NCBI GenBank assembly: GCA_003497765.1
Contig: DNNY01000103.1
Location: 1 to 10,271 of the forward strand
Reading direction: 5' to 3'
DNA from: Oceanospirillaceae bacterium
GTDB lineage: Bacteria > Pseudomonadota > Gammaproteobacteria > Pseudomonadales > Balneatricaceae
DNA: 10,271 bases
The notes beneath the pieces were generated by a model. It saw only the letters and a list, made by a program, of their open reading frames with translations. It was not told the DNA's origin and did no database searches. The position numbers and the translations under genes were made by a program. The stretch's first letter is position 1, and every line of letters starts with the position of its first letter. This document shows positions 1-6,534 of the stretch, piece by piece.

Positions 1-774
1 GTAAGCCATTTCGGTTTTAAGATCGACCACACCATCACCGTTATAGTCTGCTTTGGCCAGGCCTGCAGGCTTTTGTTTGGCGATATTGTAAACGTCTTCA
101 GCCGTTAGCGTTAGGGTGTGGGCTGGGGCACCAAAGTAACCAAAGGCTTCATCCCAAGCATGTTCTTTACCGGTATAAGCGGCACCGTCTTTATAAGGCC
201 TACTATTGGGCTTATTGCCAGCTTCGAGTTTCTCATCAAGATAGTTGTCTACAGCCTGACTGTAGAATACGGCGCCCATGGCAAATTTTGAAACTAACTG
301 GATATAGTCATAACCCGTTAAAGGATCAAAGCCTGTAGCTGTGTTGCTGGCCTGATCAAGCATAAACTCAAGCACTTCTACACCCGTCATATTGCCAGGG
401 AAGCCAAGAATAGTACCGCTATATGTTTTTTCAGATAGGTTTTTGCCAGCAGATAACTCAGCTACCAAACTTTGCTTAACAGGGAAACCTTCTTTTGACA
501 CTGGGTCAATAATGACACGCTCTGCATCTTTACCTGAGAAATAGACTGTCATTTGCTCAGCATCAGCACCCTTGGCAATAATTTTCTTCAAGGAGTTGTG
601 CAGTGCATGACGTGCCATTTGACCACCATAGGAAACAGATGTTTGCTTGTCACCGGTATAACCTTGCAGAGTAACAGGGTAATCAGCATACACATCTTTG
701 CTGGCATAGGCTGAACTGGCTACCACCATGGCTGCAGTTAAGAAACCTAATTGTGAAAGTTTGGTTAATTTCAT
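1..774 (-). CDS. DUF4856-family exported protein, partial (3' end beyond left edge)
   Basis: An open frame of 258 codons runs leftward off the window edge, starting at ATG 774. Residues 1-24 form a typical Sec signal peptide: a lysine-containing start, a hydrophobic core, and Ala-Tyr-Ala before the mature Ser-Lys-Asp, so the product should be exported. The segment H205-A-W-D-E-A-F-G-Y-F is characteristic of the DUF4856 family, a periplasmic or surface family often found near imelysin-like iron-regulated proteins; that context is from memory, not from the window. Residues 243-251 (D-Y-N-G-D-G-V-V-D) resemble an EF-hand or dockerin-type calcium loop, although position 12 is Thr with Glu one residue later. 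The ribosome site is weak (GAGA about ten bases upstream). It is divergent from the 109-residue gene and shares its Fur-like control region. Biochemical function is unknown; a link to iron is an inference from the promoter. Confidence 0.8.
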   Translation of the reverse strand, partial: MKLTKLSQLGFLTAAMVVASSAYASKDVYADYPVTLQGYTGDKQTSVSYGGQMARHALHNSLKKIIAKGADAEQMTVYFSGKDAERVIIDPVSKEGFPVKQSLVAELSAGKNLSEKTYSGTILGFPGNMTGVEVLEFMLDQASNTATGFDPLTGYDYIQLVSKFAMGAVFYSQAVDNYLDEKLEAGNKPNSRPYKDGAAYTGKEHAWDEAFGYFGAPAHTLTLTAEDVYNIAKQKPAGLAKADYNGDGVVDLKTEMAY

Positions 775-810
775 TGGGCTAAATCTCAATATAGTTACGT
801 GAAAGCGGGC

Positions 811-839
811 ATTGTATGCGAATGCATTTGCAAATGCAA
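811..839 (-). promoter_or_regulatory. Sigma70-like promoter for the DUF4856 gene
   Basis: On the minus strand a -35 hexamer TTGCAT (834-839) is separated by exactly 17 bases from a -10 hexamer TACAAT (811-816). Transcription would start roughly 30 bases upstream of ATG 774. It overlaps the rightward promoter at 829-857, so the two face away from each other across a shared control site. Confidence 0.55.
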
Positions 840-848
840 ATCTTTCTC
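823..848. promoter_or_regulatory. Fur-like box and overlapping palindrome in divergent promoter region
   Basis: Positions 830-848 match the 19-base Fur consensus GATAATGATAATCATTATC at 13 of 19 positions. They overlap a perfect 16-bp palindrome, TGCATTTGCAAATGCA, at 823-838. The box covers the spacer of the rightward promoter and the -35 of the leftward one, so a bound repressor would shut both. The iron-repression reading is inferred from the consensus match; another palindrome-binding repressor is possible. Confidence 0.5.
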
Positions 849-857
849 ATTTAGAAT
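829..857 (+). promoter_or_regulatory. Sigma70-like promoter for the 109-residue gene
   Basis: A -35 hexamer TTGCAA (829-834) and a -10 hexamer TAGAAT (852-857) are separated by 17 bases. The predicted start lies about 25 bases upstream of ATG 889. The spacer is covered by the Fur-like box. Confidence 0.55.
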
Positions 858-888
858 ATTAATAAATTTTATTTTAAGAGAATTTATT

Positions 889-1218
889 ATGCTGCCAAAC
901 TTTCTTTGCCAAACTCATCGCCGACATTTTCAACAAAACCCCAATGAAGCTGTCTCAGCTTGGGATAGTTGGATGAGTGAAGGACACCAGTCCTCCCTTA
1001 ATCAAGATATAGCAAAAGCCTTTAGCTATTATGGTAGTAGTATGGAAGTCGCAGAAATACTGATCCATCAAGGTGCTAATATGCCATTAAATGCAATTAC
1101 TGCTTTTGAACGCTTTCAGTTAGCAGGTCAACATTTAGCACAACTATGCCAATGTCACGACTACAAAGAGATGGCTGTGGCTATCATGAGAAAGTTAAAT
1201 GATACCCTTACAAACTAG
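889..1218 (+). CDS. Uncharacterised 109-residue protein, candidate iron-regulated
   Basis: The frame could be opened at GTG 799, but that start lies upstream of the predicted promoter -10 and inside the operator. ATG 889 is preferred because a purine-rich TAAGAGAA ribosome site (875-882) lies just upstream. The product has no signal peptide or membrane helix and reads as a small soluble, mostly helical protein. It holds a Cys-Gln-Cys-His cluster (C90 and C92 by my count) and an early Cys7, which could bind a metal, but no family is recognised. It is divergent from the DUF4856 gene behind overlapping promoters and a Fur-like box, so joint iron control is the best contextual guess. No function is assigned. 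Confidence 0.65.
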   Translation: MLPNFLCQTHRRHFQQNPNEAVSAWDSWMSEGHQSSLNQDIAKAFSYYGSSMEVAEILIHQGANMPLNAITAFERFQLAGQHLAQLCQCHDYKEMAVAIMRKLNDTLTN

Positions 1219-1367
1219 GGTTACTTTCCCACTACAACCACAGCCACCAAAGTAGAGAACACAGACAAATATAAAGTTTTCAGCATTTTTCCTATATCTT
1301 AAAACAACATTCAGTGCTGTAATAGTAAGTTAAGCTTATATAACTTTATGGAAGAAGAGCGTTTTTC
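1219..1367. other. Short AT-rich spacer with no clear signal
   Basis: No convincing terminator hairpin follows the 109-residue gene. The stretch around 1336-1348 is AT-rich enough to hold a -10 element, but no matching -35 stands out. A 12-codon frame opening at ATG 1348 is judged not to be a gene because it covers the ribosome site of the next ORF. Confidence 0.4.
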
Positions 1368-1451
1368 ATGGCAGACAAGCTGTTAATTGTTCTGATTATT
1401 TTAGTCATTATCTTATTTGTTGTGCTGGCACTGAATATTTTAAATACCTAA
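1368..1451 (+). CDS. Small one-helix membrane protein, 27 residues
   Basis: The short frame encodes Met-Ala-Asp-Lys, then about 18 residues made up almost entirely of Leu, Ile, Val, Phe and Ala, then a short polar tail ending Asn-Thr. This is the shape of a single-pass inner-membrane peptide. A strong purine-rich ribosome site (GAAGAAGAG, 1351-1359) ends eight bases before the ATG, which is the main reason for calling it real. It stands alone between the 109-residue gene and a long spacer. Small proteins like this often act as partners of membrane complexes or stress factors, but nothing here identifies a partner. It could be a chance ORF. Confidence 0.5.
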   Translation: MADKLLIVLIILVIILFVVLALNILNT

Positions 1452-1518
1452 ACATCAGTATTATACCACTTACCCACCCCAACTAATTATTTGGCAGGCT
1501 GTTAATTGATTAATATAT

Positions 1519-1540
1519 TGCAGCTATTTAAATAGCTGCA
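1519..1540. repeat. Perfect 22-bp palindrome
   Basis: TGCAGC is followed by TATTTAAATA and GCTGCA, giving a perfect dyad with no spacer. No T-tract follows on either strand, so it does not look like an intrinsic terminator. It lies in the 330-base spacer between the 27-residue ORF and the mttB-like gene. An operator or a DNA or RNA cruciform is possible. Confidence 0.5.
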
Positions 1541-1684
1541 GCATTGATGAATTATCTAGTGACTAAGATTACTCTCCATTCATTGTTCTCTGCCTTTCAA
1601 ATACTTAAAAACAAAATTCTTAAGAGCCAGTGTTTAAAAAACCAAGGCTACCTCGAAAATAATTTATTTATATACTCCCAGCAA

Positions 1685-1710
1685 GCACATTAGATTTATT
1701 CGTAATGTGC
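1685..1710. repeat. Inverted repeat upstream of the mttB-like gene
   Basis: Arms GCACATTA (1685-1692) and TAATGTGC (1703-1710) are exact reverse complements around a 10-base AT-rich centre. The centre lies about 60 bases upstream of the predicted transcript start of the mttB-like gene, a usual place for an activator site. This repeat is unlike the GntR-type operator found to the right. Confidence 0.45.
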
Positions 1711-1725
1711 CCATAAACTTTTAAT

Positions 1726-1754
1726 TTTACCTAGCCAAGAGCCTAGACTAAGAT
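1726..1754 (+). promoter_or_regulatory. Candidate promoter of the mttB-like gene
   Basis: TTTACC (1726-1731), a 17-base spacer, and TAAGAT (1749-1754) form a sigma70-like pair with four of six matches in each hexamer. Transcription would start near 1761, just before the ribosome site at 1773-1776. The match is modest and the surroundings are AT-rich, so this is tentative. Confidence 0.3.
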
Positions 1755-1781
1755 AGGTATTTGCTATTTAGTGAGGCGCCT

Positions 1782-3311
1782 ATGAGAAGAAAACGCCCAG
1801 AGCGAGGCCTAACCAAACGTCAGGCTGGTGGTCTCCACCAGTTACCTAGCCATCAGAGAGCCAACCCATATTCACCAATGAGCATTCTCTCAGAAGATGA
1901 GCTGGAGGCCATTCATCAAGCATCCTTAGAAGTGTTGCGAGACACGGGGATGGATTTTCAATCACCCCGAGCGATTGCCATACTTCGTCAAGCTGGCGCA
2001 CAAGTGGATAGCAATAATCTTAGGGTAAGGTTCGATCCAGATTGGATCATGGAAAAAATTGCCACCACACCCACTAAATTTACACTTCATGGTCGTAATG
2101 CTGATCGCCATTTAGCAATTGGCGGCAATGCTGTAGCCTTTTCTATGGTAGCCAGTACACCCAATGTATCTGACCTTGATCGTGGCCGAGTAACGGGAAA
2201 TTTTGTTGATTACTGTAATTTAATCCGCCTAGGTGAAGCGCTGAACTCTTGCCAGTTACAGACTGGTTATCCAGTGGAGCCTTGTGATATTGATGTTAAT
2301 ATTCGTCACTTAGTGGCCGGTGAAGCGGCTGCGCGCTTAACTACCAAGCCTTTACCTTGTTATGCACTGGGTAGCCAGCGAGTTCAGGATGTAATAGATA
2401 TTGTCCGCATCTCAAGGGGTATTGACCATGCCACCCTACTCCAGCAGCCTTCACTGACAACGGTGGTTAATGCCAATTCGCCATTAATATATGATGGCAC
2501 GCTACTGGAAGGCGCCATTACGATGGCTGAACACAATCAGCCTGTTATCTATACACCATTTACTTTAGCCGGTGCCATGGCACCAATAACCATGGCAGGT
2601 GCTTTGGTTCAGCAAAATGCTGAATGTTTGGCTGGCCTCGCTTTTCATCAATGTGTTAATCCCGGTGCGCCAACCATGTATGGCAGTTTCACCTCCAATG
2701 TGGATATGAAATCAGGCTCACCAGCTTTTGGTACACCGGAATATACCCAAGCCACTATTGCCTCGGGCCAACTCGCAAGAAAGTATGGTATTCCCCTGCG
2801 TGCCTCTAACCCCAATGCTTCTAATGCGCCCGATGGCCAGGCGGTTTACGAATCGCAAATGTCACTTTGGGGTTGTATGTTAGGGCAAGTTAATTTGGTA
2901 ATGCATGGCTTAGGTTGGTTGGAAGGCGGCTTATGTGCATCTTATGAAAAAGTTATTTTGGATGCCGAAATGATTCAAATGTTGCAGGCTTTTCTCAAAC
3001 CAATGGAGGTAAGCACCGATAGTTTGGCTAAAGGTGCTATTGATGAGGTTGGGCCCGGTAGCCATTTCTTTGCTTCACCCCATACCATGGCGCGTTATGA
3101 AGATGCTTTTTATAGCCCCCTGTTATCTGATTGGCGAAATTTTGAAAACTGGCGTGATAATGGCGCCATTGACGCTACCCAACGGGCTAACCGTATATGG
3201 AAGCAAATGCTGGCTGATTACCAAGAACCAAAGCTAGATGAATCCATTAGTGAAGAATTAGATGCTTTTGTACAAAACAGAATTGCCGCAGGCGGCGCTG
3301 CACCTGGCTAA
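1782..3311 (+). CDS. MttB-like (trimethylamine methyltransferase superfamily) protein, non-pyrrolysine
   Basis: The 509-residue product belongs to the MttB superfamily (COG5598). It is recognised from the N-terminal S-E-D-E-L-E-A-I-H-Q-A-S-L-E-V-L segment (about 37-52) and the later G-W-L-E-G-G-L and D-A-E-M stretches. A TTG at 1761 would add seven residues, but ATG 1782 is preceded by GAGG (1773-1776) with five bases of spacing and is preferred. Characterised relatives move a methyl group from quaternary amines to a corrinoid protein. Archaeal MttB does so with pyrrolysine, whereas MtgB, MtpB and MtcB (glycine betaine, proline betaine, carnitine) lack it. No in-frame amber codon interrupts this gene, so it is of the non-pyrrolysine kind. 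No corrinoid protein or second methyltransferase lies in the window, so its methyl acceptor is unknown. The arginine- and lysine-rich first 13 residues precede the conserved domain. Substrate is not assignable. Confidence 0.85.
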   Translation: MRRKRPERGLTKRQAGGLHQLPSHQRANPYSPMSILSEDELEAIHQASLEVLRDTGMDFQSPRAIAILRQAGAQVDSNNLRVRFDPDWIMEKIATTPTKFTLHGRNADRHLAIGGNAVAFSMVASTPNVSDLDRGRVTGNFVDYCNLIRLGEALNSCQLQTGYPVEPCDIDVNIRHLVAGEAAARLTTKPLPCYALGSQRVQDVIDIVRISRGIDHATLLQQPSLTTVVNANSPLIYDGTLLEGAITMAEHNQPVIYTPFTLAGAMAPITMAGALVQQNAECLAGLAFHQCVNPGAPTMYGSFTSNVDMKSGSPAFGTPEYTQATIASGQLARKYGIPLRASNPNASNAPDGQAVYESQMSLWGCMLGQVNLVMHGLGWLEGGLCASYEKVILDAEMIQMLQAFLKPMEVSTDSLAKGAIDEVGPGSHFFASPHTMARYEDAFYSPLLSDWRNFENWRDNGAIDATQRANRIWKQMLADYQEPKLDESISEELDAFVQNRIAAGGAAPG

Positions 3312-3340
3312 AGTCAAAGTCTTCAGTTTAAATCCTCAAT

Positions 3341-3376
3341 AAAAAACGGCTACTAGTTTATTAGTAGCCGTTTTTT
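3341..3376. terminator. Bidirectional intrinsic terminator between converging genes
   Basis: Fifteen-base arms (3341-3355 and 3362-3376) pair perfectly around a 6-base loop. The inner stem is GC-rich (CGGCTACTA), with six A bases on one side and six T bases on the other, so it can stop transcription in both directions. It sits between the end of the mttB-like gene and the end of the converging TRAP operon. Confidence 0.9.
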
Positions 3377-3426
3377 GATAGGGAAGCGTCTAGATGAAGA
3401 TAGACTTAAATCACTCTCATAGATTG

Positions 3427-4722
3427 CTAACCTTGATAGCCAAACAGACGCGGCATATACAGCACCAAATCTGGCAAGGCTGTTAAGATAATTAAAGCAC
3501 CAATTAACACCACCATAAAGGGTAACACATTGCGAATAATGTCATTAATAGCAATATTGGTGGTGCCATTAATCACAAACAATAAAATCCCATACGGTGG
3601 GGTGATTAAGCCAATCATTAAATTCACTACGGTAATAATACCAAAGTGCACTAAATCTACGCCTAGCTCACGACAGGCAGGAATAAGCAAAGGCACGACA
3701 ATAAGGATAACAGTGGTCGCATCTAAAACCATTCCCAACAGTAGGAAAGTGACATTTACTACCATTAAAAACTGGAATTGAGTCAAATCCATCGCACTTA
3801 ACAAAGCAGCGATTTGGGTAGGAATATTTTCCGTTGCTACGATATAGTTAAAGATCAAGGCGGCACTGATTACCAAACCAACCGAAGCAGAGGTATGTGC
3901 ACTCTCAGTAAACACCTTAACCAATTTCTTAAAACTGATAGAACGATATACAGCCAGGGCTAAAAATAAGGCGTACGCTGCCGCCACTGCCGCTGCTTCC
4001 GTTGGTGTTGTTACGCCGCCATAAATGCCGTAGAGCAAAATAGCTGGCATTAATAAGGTCGGAAATGCTCGCCAAGTAATTCCAGGCAATTCCTTTAAAG
4101 GCACTGCTTCTTCTTTTACTACTTGGTGACGGGTGGACTGTATATAGTTCATGGCCATTAACACGGCACCCATAATCAGCCCCGGTACCAAGCCAGCAAT
4201 AAATAAATAGCCTACGGAGGCACCGGAAACTAGAGCGTAAATAACCATCGGAATGGAAGGTGGAATTATCGGGCCGATAGTCGCTGAGGCGGCCGTTAAA
4301 GCAGCCGCATAACCAGGCCGATAGCGGCCATCTTTGGTCATCATACCAATAACGACTTTGCCCACACCGGCTGCATCCGCCACGGCTGAACCTGACATGC
4401 CAGAGAAGATAAGGCTGGATACAACATTAACGTGTCCCATACCACCCCGCAGATGGCCGACAATAGCCTTACAGAAGGTTAATAATCGATCTGAAATAGA
4501 GCCAGCATTCATAATATTGGCAGCCACAATAAATAGTGGCACCGCCAAAAGAATAAAGCTGTTATAGAGACCTTGTAGTATTTGCTCACCAGCCAAAGCA
4601 ATATCTTGACCACTGCTTATCAGATAAACAATGGCGCCGACAAGCATAGATATAGCAATGGGGGAACCAAAAGCGGCCAGGACAAAAACTGTCAATAGAC
4701 AGAGACTAAACTCAATACTCAT
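3427..4722 (-). CDS. dctM: TRAP transporter large permease subunit (DctM family)
   Basis: The 431-residue product is the ion-coupled membrane subunit of a tripartite TRAP importer, in the inner membrane. It is strongly hydrophobic throughout, consistent with about a dozen membrane segments, and has the normal length of the family. Recognisable DctM signatures are H-L-R-G-G-M-G-H-V-N (about 90-99), F-S-G-M-S-G-S-A-V-A-D (106-116), G-P-I-I-P-P-S-I-P (150-158) and L-I-T-P-P-Y-G (372-378), the last two being the paired substrate and sodium site loops of the family. The ATG has little ribosome-site complementarity and lies 22 bases after the dctQ stop, suggesting translational coupling. It is the last gene of the leftward dctP-dctQ-dctM operon and ends at the shared terminator at 3341-3376. 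Specificity is set mainly by DctP and is unknown. Confidence 0.95.
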   Translation of the reverse strand: MSIEFSLCLLTVFVLAAFGSPIAISMLVGAIVYLISSGQDIALAGEQILQGLYNSFILLAVPLFIVAANIMNAGSISDRLLTFCKAIVGHLRGGMGHVNVVSSLIFSGMSGSAVADAAGVGKVVIGMMTKDGRYRPGYAAALTAASATIGPIIPPSIPMVIYALVSGASVGYLFIAGLVPGLIMGAVLMAMNYIQSTRHQVVKEEAVPLKELPGITWRAFPTLLMPAILLYGIYGGVTTPTEAAAVAAAYALFLALAVYRSISFKKLVKVFTESAHTSASVGLVISAALIFNYIVATENIPTQIAALLSAMDLTQFQFLMVVNVTFLLLGMVLDATTVILIVVPLLIPACRELGVDLVHFGIITVVNLMIGLITPPYGILLFVINGTTNIAINDIIRNVLPFMVVLIGALIILTALPDLVLYMPRLFGYQG

Positions 4723-4744
4723 GATGTTGTTCTATATGCTCTGA

Positions 4745-5266
4745 TTAATCTACCTTTTGGTAGAATTTGTTATGTAAAGATGGCACAGAAAAGGCAACAG
4801 CTCGCCACGCATAACGGGCAACCAGAGCAGCTAAAAAGATACCATAGATGCTAAATACATAATCTAAACGAATACGTAAAATAGCACTTTTCTTTATCTT
4901 GTAGAAGGTAATGTAATCTAGAGTAGGTAAAAAGGAATAGGCTAAGAAACCAGCAATAGCTAGGGCGGAAAGCGCCGCCACAATGCGCTGAACCTTGCGT
5001 GGTAATGCTAGGTGCAGCGTATCAAAACGTATATGATCTCGTTCACTTAAACAAAATGCTGAGGCCCAAAATACTAGCCATACCCAAAGGGTAAGCAGTA
5101 TCTCAAGAGTCCATGAAGTTGCTAGATCAATCCCCATCAAGGATTCGATGGCATTGCCAAAGTAGCGACCTATGATTTGATAAATAAAAACGATTGACAT
5201 AGCGGCAAGCATGCTTGCCGCTACTAGATCAGCCGTTGTCTTAATATTCCTAAGAATGTTGGTCAC
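4745..5266 (-). CDS. dctQ: TRAP transporter small permease subunit (DctQ family)
   Basis: The 173-residue product is the small membrane partner of DctM and is needed for TRAP uptake. Four hydrophobic segments are visible at about residues 13-33, 53-73, 91-111 and 137-157. The cytoplasmic-loop motif E-R-D-H-I-R-F-D (75-82) between segments 2 and 3 is typical of DctQ. The gene starts with GTG (complement of 5264-5266), supported by a GGAG ribosome site (5276-5279 on the opposite strand) with nine bases of spacing. It follows dctP by 16 bases and precedes dctM by 22 bases, so the three form one transcript. DctQ proteins are poorly conserved in sequence, so the call rests on topology, the loop motif and gene order. 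Confidence 0.93.
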   Translation of the reverse strand: MTNILRNIKTTADLVAASMLAAMSIVFIYQIIGRYFGNAIESLMGIDLATSWTLEILLTLWVWLVFWASAFCLSERDHIRFDTLHLALPRKVQRIVAALSALAIAGFLAYSFLPTLDYITFYKIKKSAILRIRLDYVFSIYGIFLAALVARYAWRAVAFSVPSLHNKFYQKVD

Positions 5267-5282
5267 GGCTTTTTACTCCAAC

Positions 5283-6278
5283 TTATAGAGCGTTGATCTG
5301 ATCAATCATTCCAGGTACCCAGCTTTCAGCCATTTCTGACTCTAGGTAAGCTTTCTGCACAGTAGTTCGGAAAGCATCTAGGTCAGGAGTGTAAATATCC
5401 AGACCTTCACCCTTGAAGAAGTCAACTAAGTCAGCTTCTTTCTGGATGATTTGATGACTTGCATACTCAGCAGCCGCGTTAGCGGCACCTTGCAGGATAG
5501 CTTGCTGATGGGCATCCAGAGAGTTCCATACCTTGTTAGAGATAGCAATGTAGTTTAAGTCAGCCAAGTGACCGGTTAATGCAATCTGCTTGGTTACTTC
5601 GTAGAACTTCATTACATAGTCGTTTGGTAGCGGGTTATCCTGACCATCGATAGCACCAGTCTGTAGGCCAGTATAAACTTCACCATAAGCCATTGGTGTT
5701 ACGTCAGCACCAAGGGCTGAACCAAGGAAGAACCATGCTTCACTACCAGGCATACGCAAACGAATACCCTTCAAATCAGCAGGAGTATTGATGCGCTCTT
5801 CAGTGCGAAGGTTAACGTGACGGTTACCCAAATAGCTTACAGCCAGAAGTTTAACATTTAACTCTTCTTCGGCTTTGGCTTTTAGGTCATCCATAAAGTC
5901 AGCGTTGAATACAGCTTTCTGATGTTCATAGTCACGATGCACATAGCCAGCACTAAAGATAGAGAATTCTGGGAAGAACTCAGCCATATGCTGAGCAGAT
6001 GTAATCGTCATATCAAGGTTGCCACGAGCAATCGCTTCTAGGTCGGTTCCTTGCTTGAACAATGAACTGCCCCAGTGGCCGTCAAAATCAGCAAAGGAGC
6101 TAACCATTGGAGCAAATACTTTCTCCATGGCTTCAGCACGTGTGTCTTCTGCAGTAGCAGAAGTAGATAAACGCAGAGTGATGTCAGCAGCTTGCGCTAC
6201 GGCCGAAGCACCAAAGGTAGCGGCTACAACTGTCGCAGCAAGCAAGGTTTTAGCGGCCTGCTTCATATTAGTAGTCAT
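5283..6278 (-). CDS. dctP: TRAP transporter periplasmic substrate-binding protein (DctP family)
   Basis: The 331-residue product should be exported and bind the substrate in the periplasm before handing it to DctQM. Residues 1-30 form a signal peptide ending Ala-Val-Ala-Gln-Ala before Ala-Asp-Ile. The family's central signature is clear: G-I-R-L-R-M-P (171-177), whose second Arg usually forms a salt bridge with a substrate carboxylate, then P-M-A-Y-G-E-V-Y-T-G-L-Q-T-G-A-I-D-G-Q-D-N (195-215). The conserved Arg suggests an organic or sugar acid, but the exact ligand cannot be read. ATG 6278 is chosen over the Met five residues later because GGAG (6287-6290 on the opposite strand) lies eight bases upstream. 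It heads the operon behind a good promoter at 6344-6372 and a GntR-type site at 6385-6399. Confidence 0.95.
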   Translation of the reverse strand: MTTNMKQAAKTLLAATVVAATFGASAVAQAADITLRLSTSATAEDTRAEAMEKVFAPMVSSFADFDGHWGSSLFKQGTDLEAIARGNLDMTITSAQHMAEFFPEFSIFSAGYVHRDYEHQKAVFNADFMDDLKAKAEEELNVKLLAVSYLGNRHVNLRTEERINTPADLKGIRLRMPGSEAWFFLGSALGADVTPMAYGEVYTGLQTGAIDGQDNPLPNDYVMKFYEVTKQIALTGHLADLNYIAISNKVWNSLDAHQQAILQGAANAAAEYASHQIIQKEADLVDFFKGEGLDIYTPDLDAFRTTVQKAYLESEMAESWVPGMIDQINAL

Positions 6279-6311
6279 AGGAGATTCTCCATAAGAGTTT
6301 TTTTGTTATAT

Positions 6312-6335
6312 AAAAAACAGGTTCAATCGACCTGT
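6312..6335 (-). promoter_or_regulatory. Hairpin with T-tract in the TRAP operon leader
   Basis: Read leftward, ACAGGT, a 7-base loop, and ACCTGT are followed directly by six T bases, the layout of a small intrinsic terminator. It lies within the first few bases of the predicted transcript (start near 6337) and before dctP. The stem is only six pairs, so it may instead be a dyad operator next to the start point. Confidence 0.4.
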
Positions 6336-6343
6336 AATGACTA

Positions 6344-6372
6344 ATCATATTCACACAAATCAATTTTTGCAA
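6344..6372 (-). promoter_or_regulatory. Promoter of the TRAP operon
   Basis: On the minus strand TTGCAA (6367-6372) and TATGAT (6344-6349) are 17 bases apart; the -10 matches five of six consensus bases. The predicted transcript starts near 6337, leaving a leader of roughly 60 bases before dctP. Confidence 0.6.
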
Positions 6373-6384
6373 TATATTTCTAAT

Positions 6385-6399
6385 AATATATGATATTTT
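6385..6399 (-). promoter_or_regulatory. Operator site A (TRAP operon)
   Basis: Read on the minus strand it is AAAATATCATATATT, containing the invariant 11-base core shared by all five sites and 13 of 14 palindromic positions of the site C pattern. It lies upstream of the -35, centred about 55 bases before the predicted start. That position suits activation as well as repression. Confidence 0.65.
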
Positions 6400-6424
6400 T
6401 GAGTTTAAATTGGTTTTTTTGCTA

Positions 6425-6452
6425 CTTTTTGGTTCGGCATCTGCCCAAAAAG
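6425..6452. repeat. Inverted repeat upstream of the TRAP promoter
   Basis: Arms CTTTTTGG (6425-6432) and CCAAAAAG (6445-6452) are exact reverse complements around a 12-base centre. There is no T-tract after the hairpin on either strand, so a terminator is unlikely. It may be a second regulator's site. Confidence 0.35.
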
Positions 6453-6484
6453 AAGATGAAACATAGGCTATAGCTACTGAAAAC

Positions 6485-6500
6485 GCCTATCTTAATAGGC
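6485..6500 (-). terminator. Weak terminator after the GntR gene
   Basis: Read leftward, GCCTAT, a 4-base loop, and ATAGGC are followed by GTTTTC. The hairpin begins about 35 bases past the regulator's stop codon. The six-pair stem and short T-run are weak, so some read-through into the TRAP operon is likely. Confidence 0.4.
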
Positions 6501-6534
6501 CGTCAGGATATTATAGACACTTAAATAGCTAAGC

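Noticed and set aside
799..888. GTG start at 799 adding 30 residues to the 109-residue protein
   Set aside because: The extension covers the promoter and Fur-like box and is cysteine- and phenylalanine-rich without a ribosome site; ATG 889 has a good one.
1761..1781. TTG start at 1761 for the mttB-like gene
   Set aside because: ATG 1782 has GAGG with five-base spacing, and the predicted transcript begins near 1761.
2486..2500. AATATATGAT inside the mttB-like gene as a sixth operator
   Set aside because: Only one half matches; the other half has few matches and the sequence is coding.
3530..3781. Rightward ORF within the dctM gene
   Set aside because: It is the antisense shadow of a clear DctM coding frame and has no recognisable protein features.
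4334..4567. Second rightward ORF within dctM
   Set aside because: Antisense to conserved DctM motifs; its composition is explained by the opposite strand.
5027..5041. GTATATGATC inside dctQ as an operator
   Set aside because: The invariant 11-base core is broken and the site is within coding DNA.
6280..6290. GGAGATTCTCC palindrome at the dctP ribosome site as a regulatory hairpin
   Set aside because: The dyad has a one-base centre, so it cannot fold into a stable RNA stem; it is explained by the ribosome site.
6019..6294. Rightward ORF across the start of dctP
   Set aside because: Antisense to the DctP signal peptide and binding domain; no ribosome site or family features.
6339..6353. AATCATATTC near the TRAP -10 as another operator
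   Set aside because: It matches only about half of the pattern and is explained by the -10 hexamer itself.
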